The notes beneath the pieces were generated by a model that saw nothing but the letters and a program-made list of their open reading frames with translations, was not told the DNA's origin and searched no databases. Positions 26,505-34,918 of a stretch of DNA of 64,000 nucleotides are shown here, one piece after another (positions within the stretch are counted from its first letter, which is position 1; each line of letters opens with the position of its first letter). The stretch is from Endosaccharibacter trunci (GTDB taxonomy: Bacteria > Pseudomonadota > Alphaproteobacteria > Acetobacterales > Acetobacteraceae), in contig JAMSKV010000001.1 of NCBI GenBank assembly GCA_024515975.1, positions 310,001-374,000 of the forward strand. The letters run 5' to 3'. Both the position numbers and the translations under genes were made by a program.

Positions 26505-29279
26505 TCAGAACGCCCGCAACAACCGGTCCAGATAATCCAGCTCGCTTTGCGGCCGCGTGCGGTCGCTGTCGCGGCGGCGGATCTCGTTCTCGATCTGGCG
26601 CGAGCGCGCGGCGCTGTCGCCATCGGGAACATGGGTCTCGCTTCCGTCTCCGGCGCGCCCGTTATTGTCGCCGGTCGGCCGGCCCAGCGGGTCGCGCGGT
26701 CCCTTGCTCTCGTCGCTGCCGAGCTCCGCCGCGTCGCCGGGGATGCCGTCGCCGTTCTCGCCCGAATCCGCCTGCCCGGTGTTGTCGCCCGGCTCGCCGG
26801 CATCGTCTCCTGTGCCATCGCCGCCGCCCGGAAGCAGGGCCAGCCCGGTGCCGCCGGAGCGCCCGCCGCGCATCGCGGCGCCCATCTGGTTGCGCCCTTT
26901 CTGCAACGCCGCCAGCGCCTTGGCCTCCGCCTGGGCCGCGGCCGCATCGTCCTTGTTGCTCAGCGCATCGCGCGCGTCGCGCATGTTCTTCTCGGCGTCG
27001 GCGAGTCCGTCTGCCTTCTTTCCGGTCAGGCCGGTGAACTCCTGCTGCAATTCGCCCAAAGCGCGCGCCAGCACGGTCTGGTCATGCGCGTCACGTGTCC
27101 GCGCCGCATCCTGGTCCGGCGACGGGTTTGCCGATGGGGCCGCCGTCTGGGCCGCTCCGGCCGGTGGCCGCTGCGCCTCCTCCGGCGCCGGAGAGCCGGA
27201 CGCGCCATTATCGTCCAGTGGAATGCCGAGCTGCTGCAGAAGGGCGCGCGTCGCGGCGTCCGGGGCGCCGCCCTGGTCGGCGCCGGTATCCTCGCCGTCG
27301 GTTTCGAGGCGTCGCTGCGCCTCCGCGCGGGCCCGGTCGGCAAGGCCCTGGCGATTCTGCGTGCTGTCCAGCAGCGCCGTCTGGCGCTTCACCAGATCCT
27401 GCACCGCCTGCATCTGGTCGCGCGCTTCGGCGGTTGCCTGGGCCTGCTCGGCGGCGCTGCGCAGGTCCTGCGGCGTGGCCAGGCGCATATGGTCGAGCAT
27501 CTGCTGCATGCGCGACAGGTCCTGCATGGCCTGATCGCCATGGCCGTTCGCGGCCTGCTCCTGCATCTGCTTCAGCATGCGGTCGAGCGCATCGCCGCCG
27601 GCGGTGACGCTCTCGGGCAGGGCCGGCATCGGCCGGTGTTCGCGCGCCGCCTGTTCCGCCAGCGCCTGCATCTTGCGCCGGATCGCCTGCGCGAGCGCGG
27701 CGATGCGCTTGTGCAGCTCGTCCTGTTCGCTGGGGTTCTGCCCGGCCTGTCCGAGCTGGCGCATGTGCTCGATCTGCGCCGAAAGCCGCTCCTGCGCGCG
27801 GCGGATCTCGGCAGTGGCGCGCGCGCCGGCCCGGTCGTTGTGCAACCCGTCTTCCAGCGCGAGCGCCAGACTCCAGAGGCGATCGGAGGCTTCGGCCACC
27901 GTGCCTGGCCGCTCCCCGAAACGCTGCAGCAGCGATGCCACGGCGCTCAGGTTCAGGAACGAACCGCTATCCTGCGCGATCTGGCCCGGCGTATCGCCCA
28001 GGGCGGCCAGATCGCCGGCCGCGTCCCGTGGCGTTTCGGTCCCCGTGGCCAGACGGCGGCGCAGATCCAGCACGGCGCGCGCCAGCGGATTGCGGAACGG
28101 GCGCTCCGGCAGGGTGAAGGCGGCATCGGCGCTTTCCGCCGTCTGCCCGGCTGTGTCGGTGGCGACCAGACGCGCCACCACTTTGGCCCCCGCCCAGGGA
28201 TCCGCGCTCAGATCCTCCAGCGCCACGCCGCGCGCCTTGTCCGGCGTCCCGCCCAGGGGAATCCGCACCTGCAGGACGCGATGATCGGTGCCGTCCGCCA
28301 GCCTGATCTCCGCCTGGAGCGACCGGATGCCGTAGCGCTGCGCGGCAGACCAGGGCAGGCGCAGGCGCCAGGGCACGGTCTTGTCGGCACCGGGCGGCGC
28401 GGTCCAGGCCACCACGGGCGCGCCGGCCTTCTGCGAGACGACGCGCCAATCGGCCAGGGCGTACCCGGACTCGCGCACGTGCACCGCGATCCCGTCCGCG
28501 CCGGTGGCGGGAACGGCGCCGCTGAACGACCAGGAGCGTTCGGACAGGTTGGCGAAGCGCCCGGACACGCCGTCCAGATGCGGCGTGGCGGCGGAGCCGG
28601 ACAGCGATACGCTCAGGGTCGAACCGGCCGGCACCTCGTAGCGTCCATGCGGATCGGACAGAAACACGGGCGCGCCGCCGGCATAGGGCGGCGGGGTGAT
28701 CCAGGCTTGCAGGACCGGATGCGGGCCGATCGGCAAGGCGAGGCCGGGCCAGAACCCGCTGAGCAGCCGTCGCGGTGCGTCGGTCCCGGACAGAAGGGCC
28801 GCCACCAGCAATCCGGCCAGCAGAGCCGCGCCGAAGCCGCGCCGGTCATGCGCCCGGAACGCCAGGCGGGGCGATCCGGCGCTGAGGTTCCGCAGCCCCG
28901 CCTGCGTGCGGTCCAGATGTGCCGCCCACACGCCGTCCGCTCCGGCGGAAATCGTCACGGGCCGGTCCAGCAACGTGGTCAGCGGGCGATGCGACAGGCG
29001 CGAGGCGCGCTCGATGCGCCGGTCGCGCTGCCCGGTCGTCGGGCTGCGAAGCCCGCGCACGGCCCGGCGCACCAGAATGGCGGCGCCGCCCAGCACGGCC
29101 AGCACGGCGAGCCAGCGCAGGGCGGATGGCAGGCGTTGCGGCAGGGTGAGCAGACTCGACAGCGCGAAACAGCCGAGCAGAAACAAGGCCGGAAGCAAGG
29201 CAGGCCAGAGCTGCTCGATCGAGAGCACCAGCCCGGCCCTGCGACGGGTCCGCCGCAGCAGGTCGGTGTCGCGGCTCAT
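26505..29279 (-). CDS. TIGR02302/DUF4175 membrane protein
   Basis: 924-residue alphaproteobacterial protein of unknown function. Three hydrophobic helices near the N-terminus (about residues 27-45, 57-68 and 150-165) precede an extracytoplasmic beta-rich region (AWITPPPYAGGAPVFL). A long Gln/Ala-rich coiled-coil-prone segment and a Gly/Asp-rich low-complexity tail follow. This layout and the position directly after lysA match TIGR02302. The ATG overlaps the lysA stop (ATGA), so the two are translationally coupled. A cell-envelope role is plausible but not shown. Confidence 0.85.
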   Translation of the reverse strand: MSRDTDLLRRTRRRAGLVLSIEQLWPALLPALFLLGCFALSSLLTLPQRLPSALRWLAVLAVLGGAAILVRRAVRGLRSPTTGQRDRRIERASRLSHRPLTTLLDRPVTISAGADGVWAAHLDRTQAGLRNLSAGSPRLAFRAHDRRGFGAALLAGLLVAALLSGTDAPRRLLSGFWPGLALPIGPHPVLQAWITPPPYAGGAPVFLSDPHGRYEVPAGSTLSVSLSGSAATPHLDGVSGRFANLSERSWSFSGAVPATGADGIAVHVRESGYALADWRVVSQKAGAPVVAWTAPPGADKTVPWRLRLPWSAAQRYGIRSLQAEIRLADGTDHRVLQVRIPLGGTPDKARGVALEDLSADPWAGAKVVARLVATDTAGQTAESADAAFTLPERPFRNPLARAVLDLRRRLATGTETPRDAAGDLAALGDTPGQIAQDSGSFLNLSAVASLLQRFGERPGTVAEASDRLWSLALALEDGLHNDRAGARATAEIRRAQERLSAQIEHMRQLGQAGQNPSEQDELHKRIAALAQAIRRKMQALAEQAAREHRPMPALPESVTAGGDALDRMLKQMQEQAANGHGDQAMQDLSRMQQMLDHMRLATPQDLRSAAEQAQATAEARDQMQAVQDLVKRQTALLDSTQNRQGLADRARAEAQRRLETDGEDTGADQGGAPDAATRALLQQLGIPLDDNGASGSPAPEEAQRPPAGAAQTAAPSANPSPDQDAARTRDAHDQTVLARALGELQQEFTGLTGKKADGLADAEKNMRDARDALSNKDDAAAAQAEAKALAALQKGRNQMGAAMRGGRSGGTGLALLPGGGDGTGDDAGEPGDNTGQADSGENGDGIPGDAAELGSDESKGPRDPLGRPTGDNNGRAGDGSETHVPDGDSAARSRQIENEIRRRDSDRTRPQSELDYLDRLLRAF

Positions 29280-30652
29280 TCCGCCGGCGAAGCCGGGGAT
29301 GCCGGGCCGATCCAGTCCGGCACGCTCTCATCGCGCCACAGCGCCTCTACCGGCTGGCGGGGGCGGATCACCGCCCAGCGCTCGCCATCCACCAGCACCT
29401 GCGCCGCCAGCGGGCGGGCGTTGTAGGTCGAGCTCATCACCGCACCATAGGCGCCGGTATCGAGGATCGCCACGGCGGCGCCGTCCGTCAGCAGCGGCAG
29501 GGTGCGGTGGCGCGCCAGCGTGTCGCCGGTTTCGCAGACCGGCCCCACCAGATGGGCCGGCGCCGCCGGCCCGGCGGCATCGGCGGCGCTCAGCGGCACC
29601 ACGCCATGCCAGGCCTCGTACAGGCTGGGGCGCAGCAGATCGTTCATGGCGCTGTCCAGCACCACGAAGGGCGGCGCGCCGCCGTCCTGCTTGACGCGGA
29701 TCACGCGAGTCAGCAGCACCCCGGACGGGCCCACCAGCCAGCGTCCCGGCTCGATCGCCAGATCCAGGCCGAGCCCGCCCAGCGTGGCGGCGATCGCGCC
29801 GGCGAAGGCGCGCGGCGAGCCTTCCGCCTCGTCGCGATAGGAGATGCCGAGGCCGCCGCCGCAATCCACCATCCGCACCGCGTGGCCGGACTCGCGCACC
29901 CGGGCGACCAGCGCGGCGATGCGCTCGAACGCGGCCCGGAACGGGGCAGGAGTGGCGATCTGGCTGCCGATATGCACGGCAAATCCGAGCGGTACGATGC
30001 CGGGCAGGGCGGCCGCGCGGGCATAGAGCGCCGCCGCATCCGCATAGGCGATGCCGAACTTGTCGCCCGCCTTGCCGGTGCTGATCTTGGCGTGGGTGAG
30101 GGCGTCCACGTCCGGATTCACACGCAGCGCCACGCGCGCTTCGGCGCCCATCGCTTCGGCGATTCCGGACAACAGCGAGAGTTCTTCCGCGCTTTCCAGA
30201 TTGAGCTGGCCGATGCCGAGCCTCAGGGCAAGGCGCATCTCCTCCGCGGTCTTGCCGACGCCGGAAAACACGATCCGCTCCGGCGCGATGCCCGCCTCGA
30301 CCGCGCGCATCAGCTCGCCGCCGCTGACCACATCGGCGCCGGCGCCCTCCGCGGCCAGGACCCGCAGCACCGCCAGATGGTCGTTGGCCTTGATCGCGTA
30401 GTGGATGCGCGCGCCCAGCCCGGCCTCGCGCATCGCTTCCGCCAGACGGCGATAGCGCGCGCGCAGCGTGCCGGCGCCTGTCACCCAGACCGGCGTTCCC
30501 GTTTCGCGCGCGATGTGCTGGAGCGGCACGCCCTCGAACAGCAGCCCGTCGAGCGCATCCATGCGCAGATGCGGACGCGCCGCCAGCAGGGTGGCCATGT
30601 CGGGATCGGCGTCGATGGTGTCGCGGCGGAGCGTCGCGGGCTGGTCGGGCAT
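29276..30652 (-). CDS. lysA: Diaminopimelate decarboxylase
   Basis: 458-residue PLP enzyme (alanine racemase-like fold III) making L-lysine from meso-diaminopimelate. IHYAIKAND carries the PLP lysine (K88). VDCGGGLGISYRDE, the IEPGRWLVGPSG phosphate-binding region and GPVCETGD (active-site cysteine and glutamate) are all present. The ATG at 30652 gives the usual family N-terminus; the open frame runs 600 bases further upstream through unrelated sequence. In many relatives lysA follows argH and a small lipoprotein gene directly; here about 5 kb separates them. Confidence 0.95.
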   Translation of the reverse strand: MPDQPATLRRDTIDADPDMATLLAARPHLRMDALDGLLFEGVPLQHIARETGTPVWVTGAGTLRARYRRLAEAMREAGLGARIHYAIKANDHLAVLRVLAAEGAGADVVSGGELMRAVEAGIAPERIVFSGVGKTAEEMRLALRLGIGQLNLESAEELSLLSGIAEAMGAEARVALRVNPDVDALTHAKISTGKAGDKFGIAYADAAALYARAAALPGIVPLGFAVHIGSQIATPAPFRAAFERIAALVARVRESGHAVRMVDCGGGLGISYRDEAEGSPRAFAGAIAATLGGLGLDLAIEPGRWLVGPSGVLLTRVIRVKQDGGAPPFVVLDSAMNDLLRPSLYEAWHGVVPLSAADAAGPAAPAHLVGPVCETGDTLARHRTLPLLTDGAAVAILDTGAYGAVMSSTYNARPLAAQVLVDGERWAVIRPRQPVEALWRDESVPDWIGPASPASPAE

Positions 30653-30694
30653 GGGCGCTAGAGTAGAGAAGCCTGGCCGTCCCTCCAAGCGTCG

Positions 30695-30724
30695 CGCGCC
30701 GGCGCTCTTCGCATCGCCGGCGCG
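30695..30724. promoter_or_regulatory. 10-bp inverted repeat in lysA/cdd divergent region
   Basis: CGCGCCGGCG (30695-30704) and its exact reverse complement (30715-30724) flank a 10-base loop, between the divergent starts of lysA and cdd. It could be an operator or a transcript hairpin; GC-rich sequence makes chance occurrence possible. Confidence 0.3.
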
Positions 30725-30771
30725 ACCTGGGATAGGAGCGGGGGCAATCAATCCGAAGCGGGAGCACGGGA

Positions 30772-31167
30772 ATGGCGGATGCGATGATCGAGGCGGCGCT
30801 GAAGGCGCGGGAAAACAGCTACGCCGCCTATTCCCGGTTCCGCGTGGGGGCAGCGATCCGCTGCGAGCGTGGCATCGTGCATCCCGGCTGCAATGTGGAG
30901 AACGCCGCCTATCCGCAGGGCGTGTGCGCGGAAGCCGGCGCCATCTCGGCGATGATCCTGTCCGGCAGCCGGAGGATCGAGGAGGTCGTGGTGGCCGGAG
31001 GCGGCAGCACGCCCTGCATGCCGTGCGGCGGCTGCCGGCAGAAGCTGCGCGAGTTCGCGCGGCCCGACGTGGCGATCCGGGTCGTGGACGAGCACGGCAC
31101 GGTGCTTCTGGTGCGTACGCTGGCGGAACTGCTGCCGGATTCGTTCGGGCCCGAATCCCTGGCGTGA
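30772..31167 (+). CDS. cdd: Cytidine deaminase
   Basis: 131-residue homotetrameric-type zinc cytidine deaminase, converting cytidine or deoxycytidine to the uridine form in pyrimidine salvage. SRFRVGAAI, GCNVENAAYPQGVCAEAGAI (zinc ligand C52 and catalytic E54) and PCMPCGGCRQ (C85 and C88) are intact. Length fits the family. It stands alone on the plus strand, divergent from lysA and convergent with the oxalate decarboxylase gene. Confidence 0.94.
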   Translation: MADAMIEAALKARENSYAAYSRFRVGAAIRCERGIVHPGCNVENAAYPQGVCAEAGAISAMILSGSRRIEEVVVAGGGSTPCMPCGGCRQKLREFARPDVAIRVVDEHGTVLLVRTLAELLPDSFGPESLA

Positions 31168-31197
31168 GGCCGAAGAGGAAAGAAAGGCTCTGTCCCG

Positions 31198-31263
31198 GAA
31201 GAAAGAACCAGAGAGCCTCCGTCCGTCTGGCTTCGTGCGACGTCGCGCCCGTCACCAGACGGA
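31198..31263 (+). repeat. Intergenic repeat element, copy 2
   Basis: Lies between the convergent cdd and oxalate decarboxylase genes. A purine-rich GGAAGAAAGAACCAGAGAG block leads into a 9-bp inverted repeat (31222-31230 with 31255-31263). It is related to 26385-26453; differences are mostly C/T transitions and the stem keeps pairing through compensating changes. Confidence 0.55.
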
Positions 31264-31318
31264 TGGAAGACTTGAAGGAAACTAGTCTCTCATTCCTTCG
31301 ACACCCTGGGGCGATCGG

Positions 31319-32563
31319 TCACACCGGGACCACCGCGGGCGCCATGTCCGGGAACCGCGCCAGGACGGCCGGGTCGATGTTGAGATGCTGCTGCACGAGT
31401 TGCGGCGGCAGATGGGTCAACCAGTCCGACAGCGAAACGTCCATGTAGGTATCGGTCTTGAAGATCTCGAGAAACTGCAGCGCGGTCGTGCCGGTATTCT
31501 CGACGTAATGCCCCAGGCTCTTCTTGACGTAGCCGATATCGCCGGGGCGGAAATCGGCCGTCTGCGCCTTCGGTCCGGTGTTGAACACCGTCATGCGCGC
31601 CTGGCCCTTGATGTAGTACTGCCACTCATCCGCGTTCGGATGCCAGTGCAGTTCGCGCATTCCGCCGGGTTCCACGGTCACCAGGGCGGCAGCCACCGTC
31701 TTGGAGACCGGGAAATTGTGGCTGTCCTGAATCTGCACCTGTCCGCCGCGCGTCTTCTTGGTGGGCGTCATCGAACCCAGCCGGAAAATCACCGGCTCCG
31801 TGTTCGGCACGGCCTTCATCGCGCGGCGATCGTCGTCGAGCGATCCGGGTTCCTTGCCCTCGAAGATCCACAGATTGTTCAGGGGGATGTTCTTGAAGGC
31901 GTCCGCAGGCACGCCGAAGTTCTTCGCCAGCACGTCGGGCGGCGTGTGCGCCACCCAGTCGGTCAGCATCAGCGTGTTGAACTCCGACGCGCGACCGTTG
32001 TCGAAGGCGAGCAGGAATTCCGCGCCGTCCGGTCCGAGACCCTGCAGGGAATGCGGCAGGCCGGGCGGGAAATACCAGAGATCGCCGGCCTCGACATCGT
32101 CCACGCTGGGGCGGCCTTGCGCATCGAGCGTGGTGATGCGGCACTTGCCGGTCAGCATGAAGGCCCATTCCGCCTGCTGGTGCCAGTGAAGTTCGCGAAT
32201 GCCGCCTGCGGCGAGACGCATGTTCACGCCGGAGATGGTCTCGGAGATGGCGAAATCGTCCTGGGTCACCTCGCGCGCCCAGCCGCCGCTCTGGATGCGC
32301 TTATGCGCATTGTTGAACGACGCCCAGAACAAGGGCATGCCGTTCACGTCGGTCGGCGGCGGGTCCTGGAAAGACGGGAACTGGCCCATCAGCGCGGGAT
32401 TCTTCGGGCCCGGATCGGTCAGGGCTCCCGGTGTGCCGCGCGCGTTGATGGCACCTTCCGCCGGATCGTCCGGGTTGCCGAAGCTCGGCGCGGCGCGGGC
32501 GATTCCGGCGGCGCCCAGGGAGCCGGCGGCGGCGAGCAGTCCGCGGCGATGGAGCGGTTTCAT
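31319..32563 (-). CDS. Exported bicupin oxalate decarboxylase
   Basis: 414-residue bicupin with a twin-arginine-like leader (HRRGLLAAAG...ARAA), so probably exported folded with its manganese. Cupin 1 has ELHWHQQAEW (H126, H128, E132) and H171. Cupin 2 has ELHWHPNADEW (H306, H308, E313) and H352. This arrangement matches oxalate decarboxylase (oxalate to formate and CO2). The lid that reads SENS in B. subtilis OxdC is SEFN here (193-196), retaining the glutamate. The ATG has GAGGA eight bases upstream. Divergent from a LysR gene that probably controls it. Confidence 0.88.
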   Translation of the reverse strand: MKPLHRRGLLAAAGSLGAAGIARAAPSFGNPDDPAEGAINARGTPGALTDPGPKNPALMGQFPSFQDPPPTDVNGMPLFWASFNNAHKRIQSGGWAREVTQDDFAISETISGVNMRLAAGGIRELHWHQQAEWAFMLTGKCRITTLDAQGRPSVDDVEAGDLWYFPPGLPHSLQGLGPDGAEFLLAFDNGRASEFNTLMLTDWVAHTPPDVLAKNFGVPADAFKNIPLNNLWIFEGKEPGSLDDDRRAMKAVPNTEPVIFRLGSMTPTKKTRGGQVQIQDSHNFPVSKTVAAALVTVEPGGMRELHWHPNADEWQYYIKGQARMTVFNTGPKAQTADFRPGDIGYVKKSLGHYVENTGTTALQFLEIFKTDTYMDVSLSDWLTHLPPQLVQQHLNIDPAVLARFPDMAPAVVPV

Positions 32564-32640
32564 GGTGATGTTCCTCTGATGGTTCGCGTTGCGCGCATCG
32601 TGATCCACCCGTTGCGGCCATGAAAGAGATGACAAATGAA

Positions 32641-32681
32641 TTCGAGTTGATAGATCATGAATCATGATGAATGAACTCGAA
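32641..32681. promoter_or_regulatory. Nested symmetric dyad over the lysR start
   Basis: Two concentric inverted repeats share one centre at 32661. The inner one is ATCATGA-A-TCATGAT (32654-32668). The outer one is TTCGAGTT (32641-32648) with AACTCGAA (32674-32681), separated from the inner arms by five bases on each side. The lysR ATG lies inside the inner arm. It looks like a protein-binding operator for autorepression and control of the divergent oxalate decarboxylase gene. Confidence 0.6.
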
Positions 32682-33545
32682 CCGGTTCTGCTTCGCTCCT
32701 TTCTCGCCGTGCTGGACACGCTGAGCGTGACGGAGGCGGCGGACCGTCTCGGACTGGGCCAGCCCACAGTCAGCCAGCATCTGCGCCGGTTGGAGACGGC
32801 CGTCGGACGCACCCTGCTCCGACGCACCACGCGATCGGTGCGGCCCACGGCGGATGGCACCGCGATGGCGGTGTTCGCGCGCGACATCCTGGCGGCGCAG
32901 GCGAGGGCGTTGAACCATTTCGCCCCCGGACGGCTGCGGGGCACGCTGCGTCTCGGCGTGACGGAAGACCTGACCCTGACCCGCCTGCCGGAGATTCTCC
33001 GCCGCTTCCGAAGCGCGCATCCGGACGTGGAACTGAGGCTGGAGGTCGGTCTGTCCTCGCCATTGAACAACCGGCTGAACGACGGCGGGCTGGACCTGCT
33101 GTTCGCGAAGCGCCTGGAGCCGCATGCGCCCGGTCTGGCCGTCTGGCGCGAGAAGCTGGTCTGGCTCGCCAGCCCCGATTGGCATCCCGTTCCCGACGCC
33201 CCGGTGCCGCTGGTGTGCTTTCCCAATGCCTCCATCACGCGCGATGCGGCGGTGTCGGCCCTGGAGAATGCGGCGCTGCCCTGGCGGCAAAGCGTCGCCA
33301 GTCCGAGCCTGCCGGCGCTTCTGGCGGCTTTGCGGGCCGGGTTCGGCGTATCCGCTCAGGTGGCGCTGCTGGCGGGAGAGGGGCTGGAGGTCGTCAGCGA
33401 CGCGGCCGGGTTGCCCGCTCTGCCGGAGGTGGATTTCGTTCTGCTGGAACGGCCGGGCACGATCGCGTCCGAACCGGCGCGTCGGCTGATGCGGATGATC
33501 CTGGACGAGCGGCGGGTCATCCTGTCGCGGCCCGGAGCCTCCTGA
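32664..33545 (+). CDS. LysR-type transcriptional regulator
   Basis: 293-residue LysR regulator. The N-terminal winged helix-turn-helix (RSFLAVLDTLSVTEAADRLG, then QPTVSQHLRRLE) is followed by a periplasmic-binding-protein-like effector domain (GTLRLGVTEDL). It is divergent from the oxalate decarboxylase gene across 100 bases, the classical LysR layout, so oxalate or a related acid is a plausible effector. Tandem ATG codons at 32664 and 32667 lack a clear Shine-Dalgarno and sit inside a strong palindrome, suggesting leaderless or tightly autoregulated translation. Confidence 0.9.
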   Translation: MMNELEPVLLRSFLAVLDTLSVTEAADRLGLGQPTVSQHLRRLETAVGRTLLRRTTRSVRPTADGTAMAVFARDILAAQARALNHFAPGRLRGTLRLGVTEDLTLTRLPEILRRFRSAHPDVELRLEVGLSSPLNNRLNDGGLDLLFAKRLEPHAPGLAVWREKLVWLASPDWHPVPDAPVPLVCFPNASITRDAAVSALENAALPWRQSVASPSLPALLAALRAGFGVSAQVALLAGEGLEVVSDAAGLPALPEVDFVLLERPGTIASEPARRLMRMILDERRVILSRPGAS

Positions 33546-33636
33546 ACGGCTCCACGCCCGCGCTGCGGCCCTCGGGGAGGGAACCGGCGTACGAGGGCGC
33601 TCGTTTCCCGGCGGTCATCCGTTCGGGAGCCCGACC

Positions 33637-34458
33637 ATGGCCTTTCTGCGCACCGTTGATGGGGTCGATCTGTTCTTCAAGGACTGGGGCAGCGGCAAGC
33701 CCGTCGTCTTTGTTCATGGCTGGCCGCTGAACGCGGATATGTGGGACTACCAGATGGAGCCGCTCTCGCGTCAGGGGGTGCGCACCATCGCCTATGATCG
33801 GCGTGGCTTCGGCCGCTCCGACCAACCCGGTGGCCGTTACGACTACGACGTGCTGGCGGACGATCTGGCCGCCGTGCTGGACGGGCTCGACCTGCGCGAC
33901 GTGACGCTGGTGGGGTTTTCCATGGGCGGCGGCGAGGTGGCCCGCTATGTGGCGCGCCATGGCACCGAGCGCATCGCGCGCATCGCACTCGTCGCAGCGG
34001 TGACGCCGTTCCTGCTACGGACGGCGGACAATCCGGATGGGGTGGACCGTTCCGTATTCGACGGCATGGTCGCGCCGATCGAGCAGGATCGGCCATCCTT
34101 CCTGACCGGCTTCGGCAAGGCGTTCTATGGAACGGGATTGCTGCACCAGACCGTCTCGGCGCCGTTTCTGGACTGGTCGCTCGGCATGGCCCTTCAGGGC
34201 TCGCACAAGGCGACCCTGGACTGCATCCGCCTGTTCTCGGAGACCGATTTCCGGGCCGATCTGGCCCGGTTCGACCGCCCGACCCTGGTGATCCATGGCA
34301 CGGCGGACGCGACGGTGCCGATCGAGGTGTCCGGCGCCAAGGCGGCGCGCCTGATCCCGGGCGCGTCCCTGCACGCGATCGAGGGCGCGCCGCATGGGCT
34401 GTTCTATACCCACCGCGCCGAGCTGAATGCGGCGCTGCTGTCGTTCATCCTGTCCTGA
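33637..34458 (+). CDS. Alpha/beta hydrolase (haloperoxidase/arylesterase-like)
   Basis: 273-residue alpha/beta hydrolase close to cofactor-free chloroperoxidases and aryl esterases. The VFVHGWPLNADMW oxyanion region, YDRRGFGRSDQP, nucleophile elbow GFSMGGGEVARY, HGTADATVP (aspartate) and GAPHGLFY (histidine) complete the triad. There is no signal peptide, so it is cytoplasmic. It lies 91 bases after lysR on the same strand and may be read with it. The natural substrate is unknown. Confidence 0.88.
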   Translation: MAFLRTVDGVDLFFKDWGSGKPVVFVHGWPLNADMWDYQMEPLSRQGVRTIAYDRRGFGRSDQPGGRYDYDVLADDLAAVLDGLDLRDVTLVGFSMGGGEVARYVARHGTERIARIALVAAVTPFLLRTADNPDGVDRSVFDGMVAPIEQDRPSFLTGFGKAFYGTGLLHQTVSAPFLDWSLGMALQGSHKATLDCIRLFSETDFRADLARFDRPTLVIHGTADATVPIEVSGAKAARLIPGASLHAIEGAPHGLFYTHRAELNAALLSFILS

Positions 34459-34467
34459 GCCGGCCGC

Positions 34468-34635
34468 TCACTCGGCCATTTCGATCAGGACGGCTTCCTG
34501 CAACCGCCAGCTCTGGCCGGCCCGTCGCAGGGCCTCGATCTCGGCCGGGTCTTCGACGAAAGCCGCTTCCGGATATTGTCCGAACGCGTGCTGCACGATC
34601 ACGCCGTGGCGCTCATGGGTGGGGGCTTGAGCCAT
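34468..34635 (-). CDS. Small hypothetical protein (55 residues)
   Basis: Not recognised. The product begins MAQAPTHERHGVIVQHAFGQ and ends with a charged helix (EIEALRRAGQSWRLQEAV). Third-position GC is high, as in neighbouring genes. GAGGA lies about ten bases before the ATG. A longer frame to 34770 exists but its extra part is arginine-rich and looks non-coding. It converges on the hydrolase gene with 9 bases between them. Confidence 0.55.
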   Translation of the reverse strand: MAQAPTHERHGVIVQHAFGQYPEAAFVEDPAEIEALRRAGQSWRLQEAVLIEMAE

Positions 34636-34918
34636 CGCGATGCGATCCTCCCTGAACCGGAAACATCCGGGCATACAACTTGTCCTTCGCGGCCTGCGAC
34701 CGATAGGCCGTTTCGCCGCGGCGGACCGTTTCGCGCAGAGCAAGGCTTGTGGGCAACGCACAATCGACACGTGCCGACGCGTCCCTGCCGGGCATTCGAT
34801 GCATGGCGAAATTCCTTGCGTCCATGGAACATCTTCCCCTTCTGCCGATCAGGAGTGTTTTTCCGGACAATGGCGTCATCATGGCAGCACGTTGGCGGGA
34901 ACGGCATTGTTGGCGCAA

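Noticed and set aside
26418..29426. 1002-residue plus-strand open frame over the TIGR02302 gene
   Set aside because: Arginine-, glycine- and glutamine-rich antisense translation; the minus-strand gene has membrane helices, family layout and coupling to lysA.
34640..34918. 5' extension of the trypsin-like protease frame
   Set aside because: Residues before the predicted signal peptide are basic and unstructured; the region also holds the probable promoter and the leader of the small minus-strand gene.
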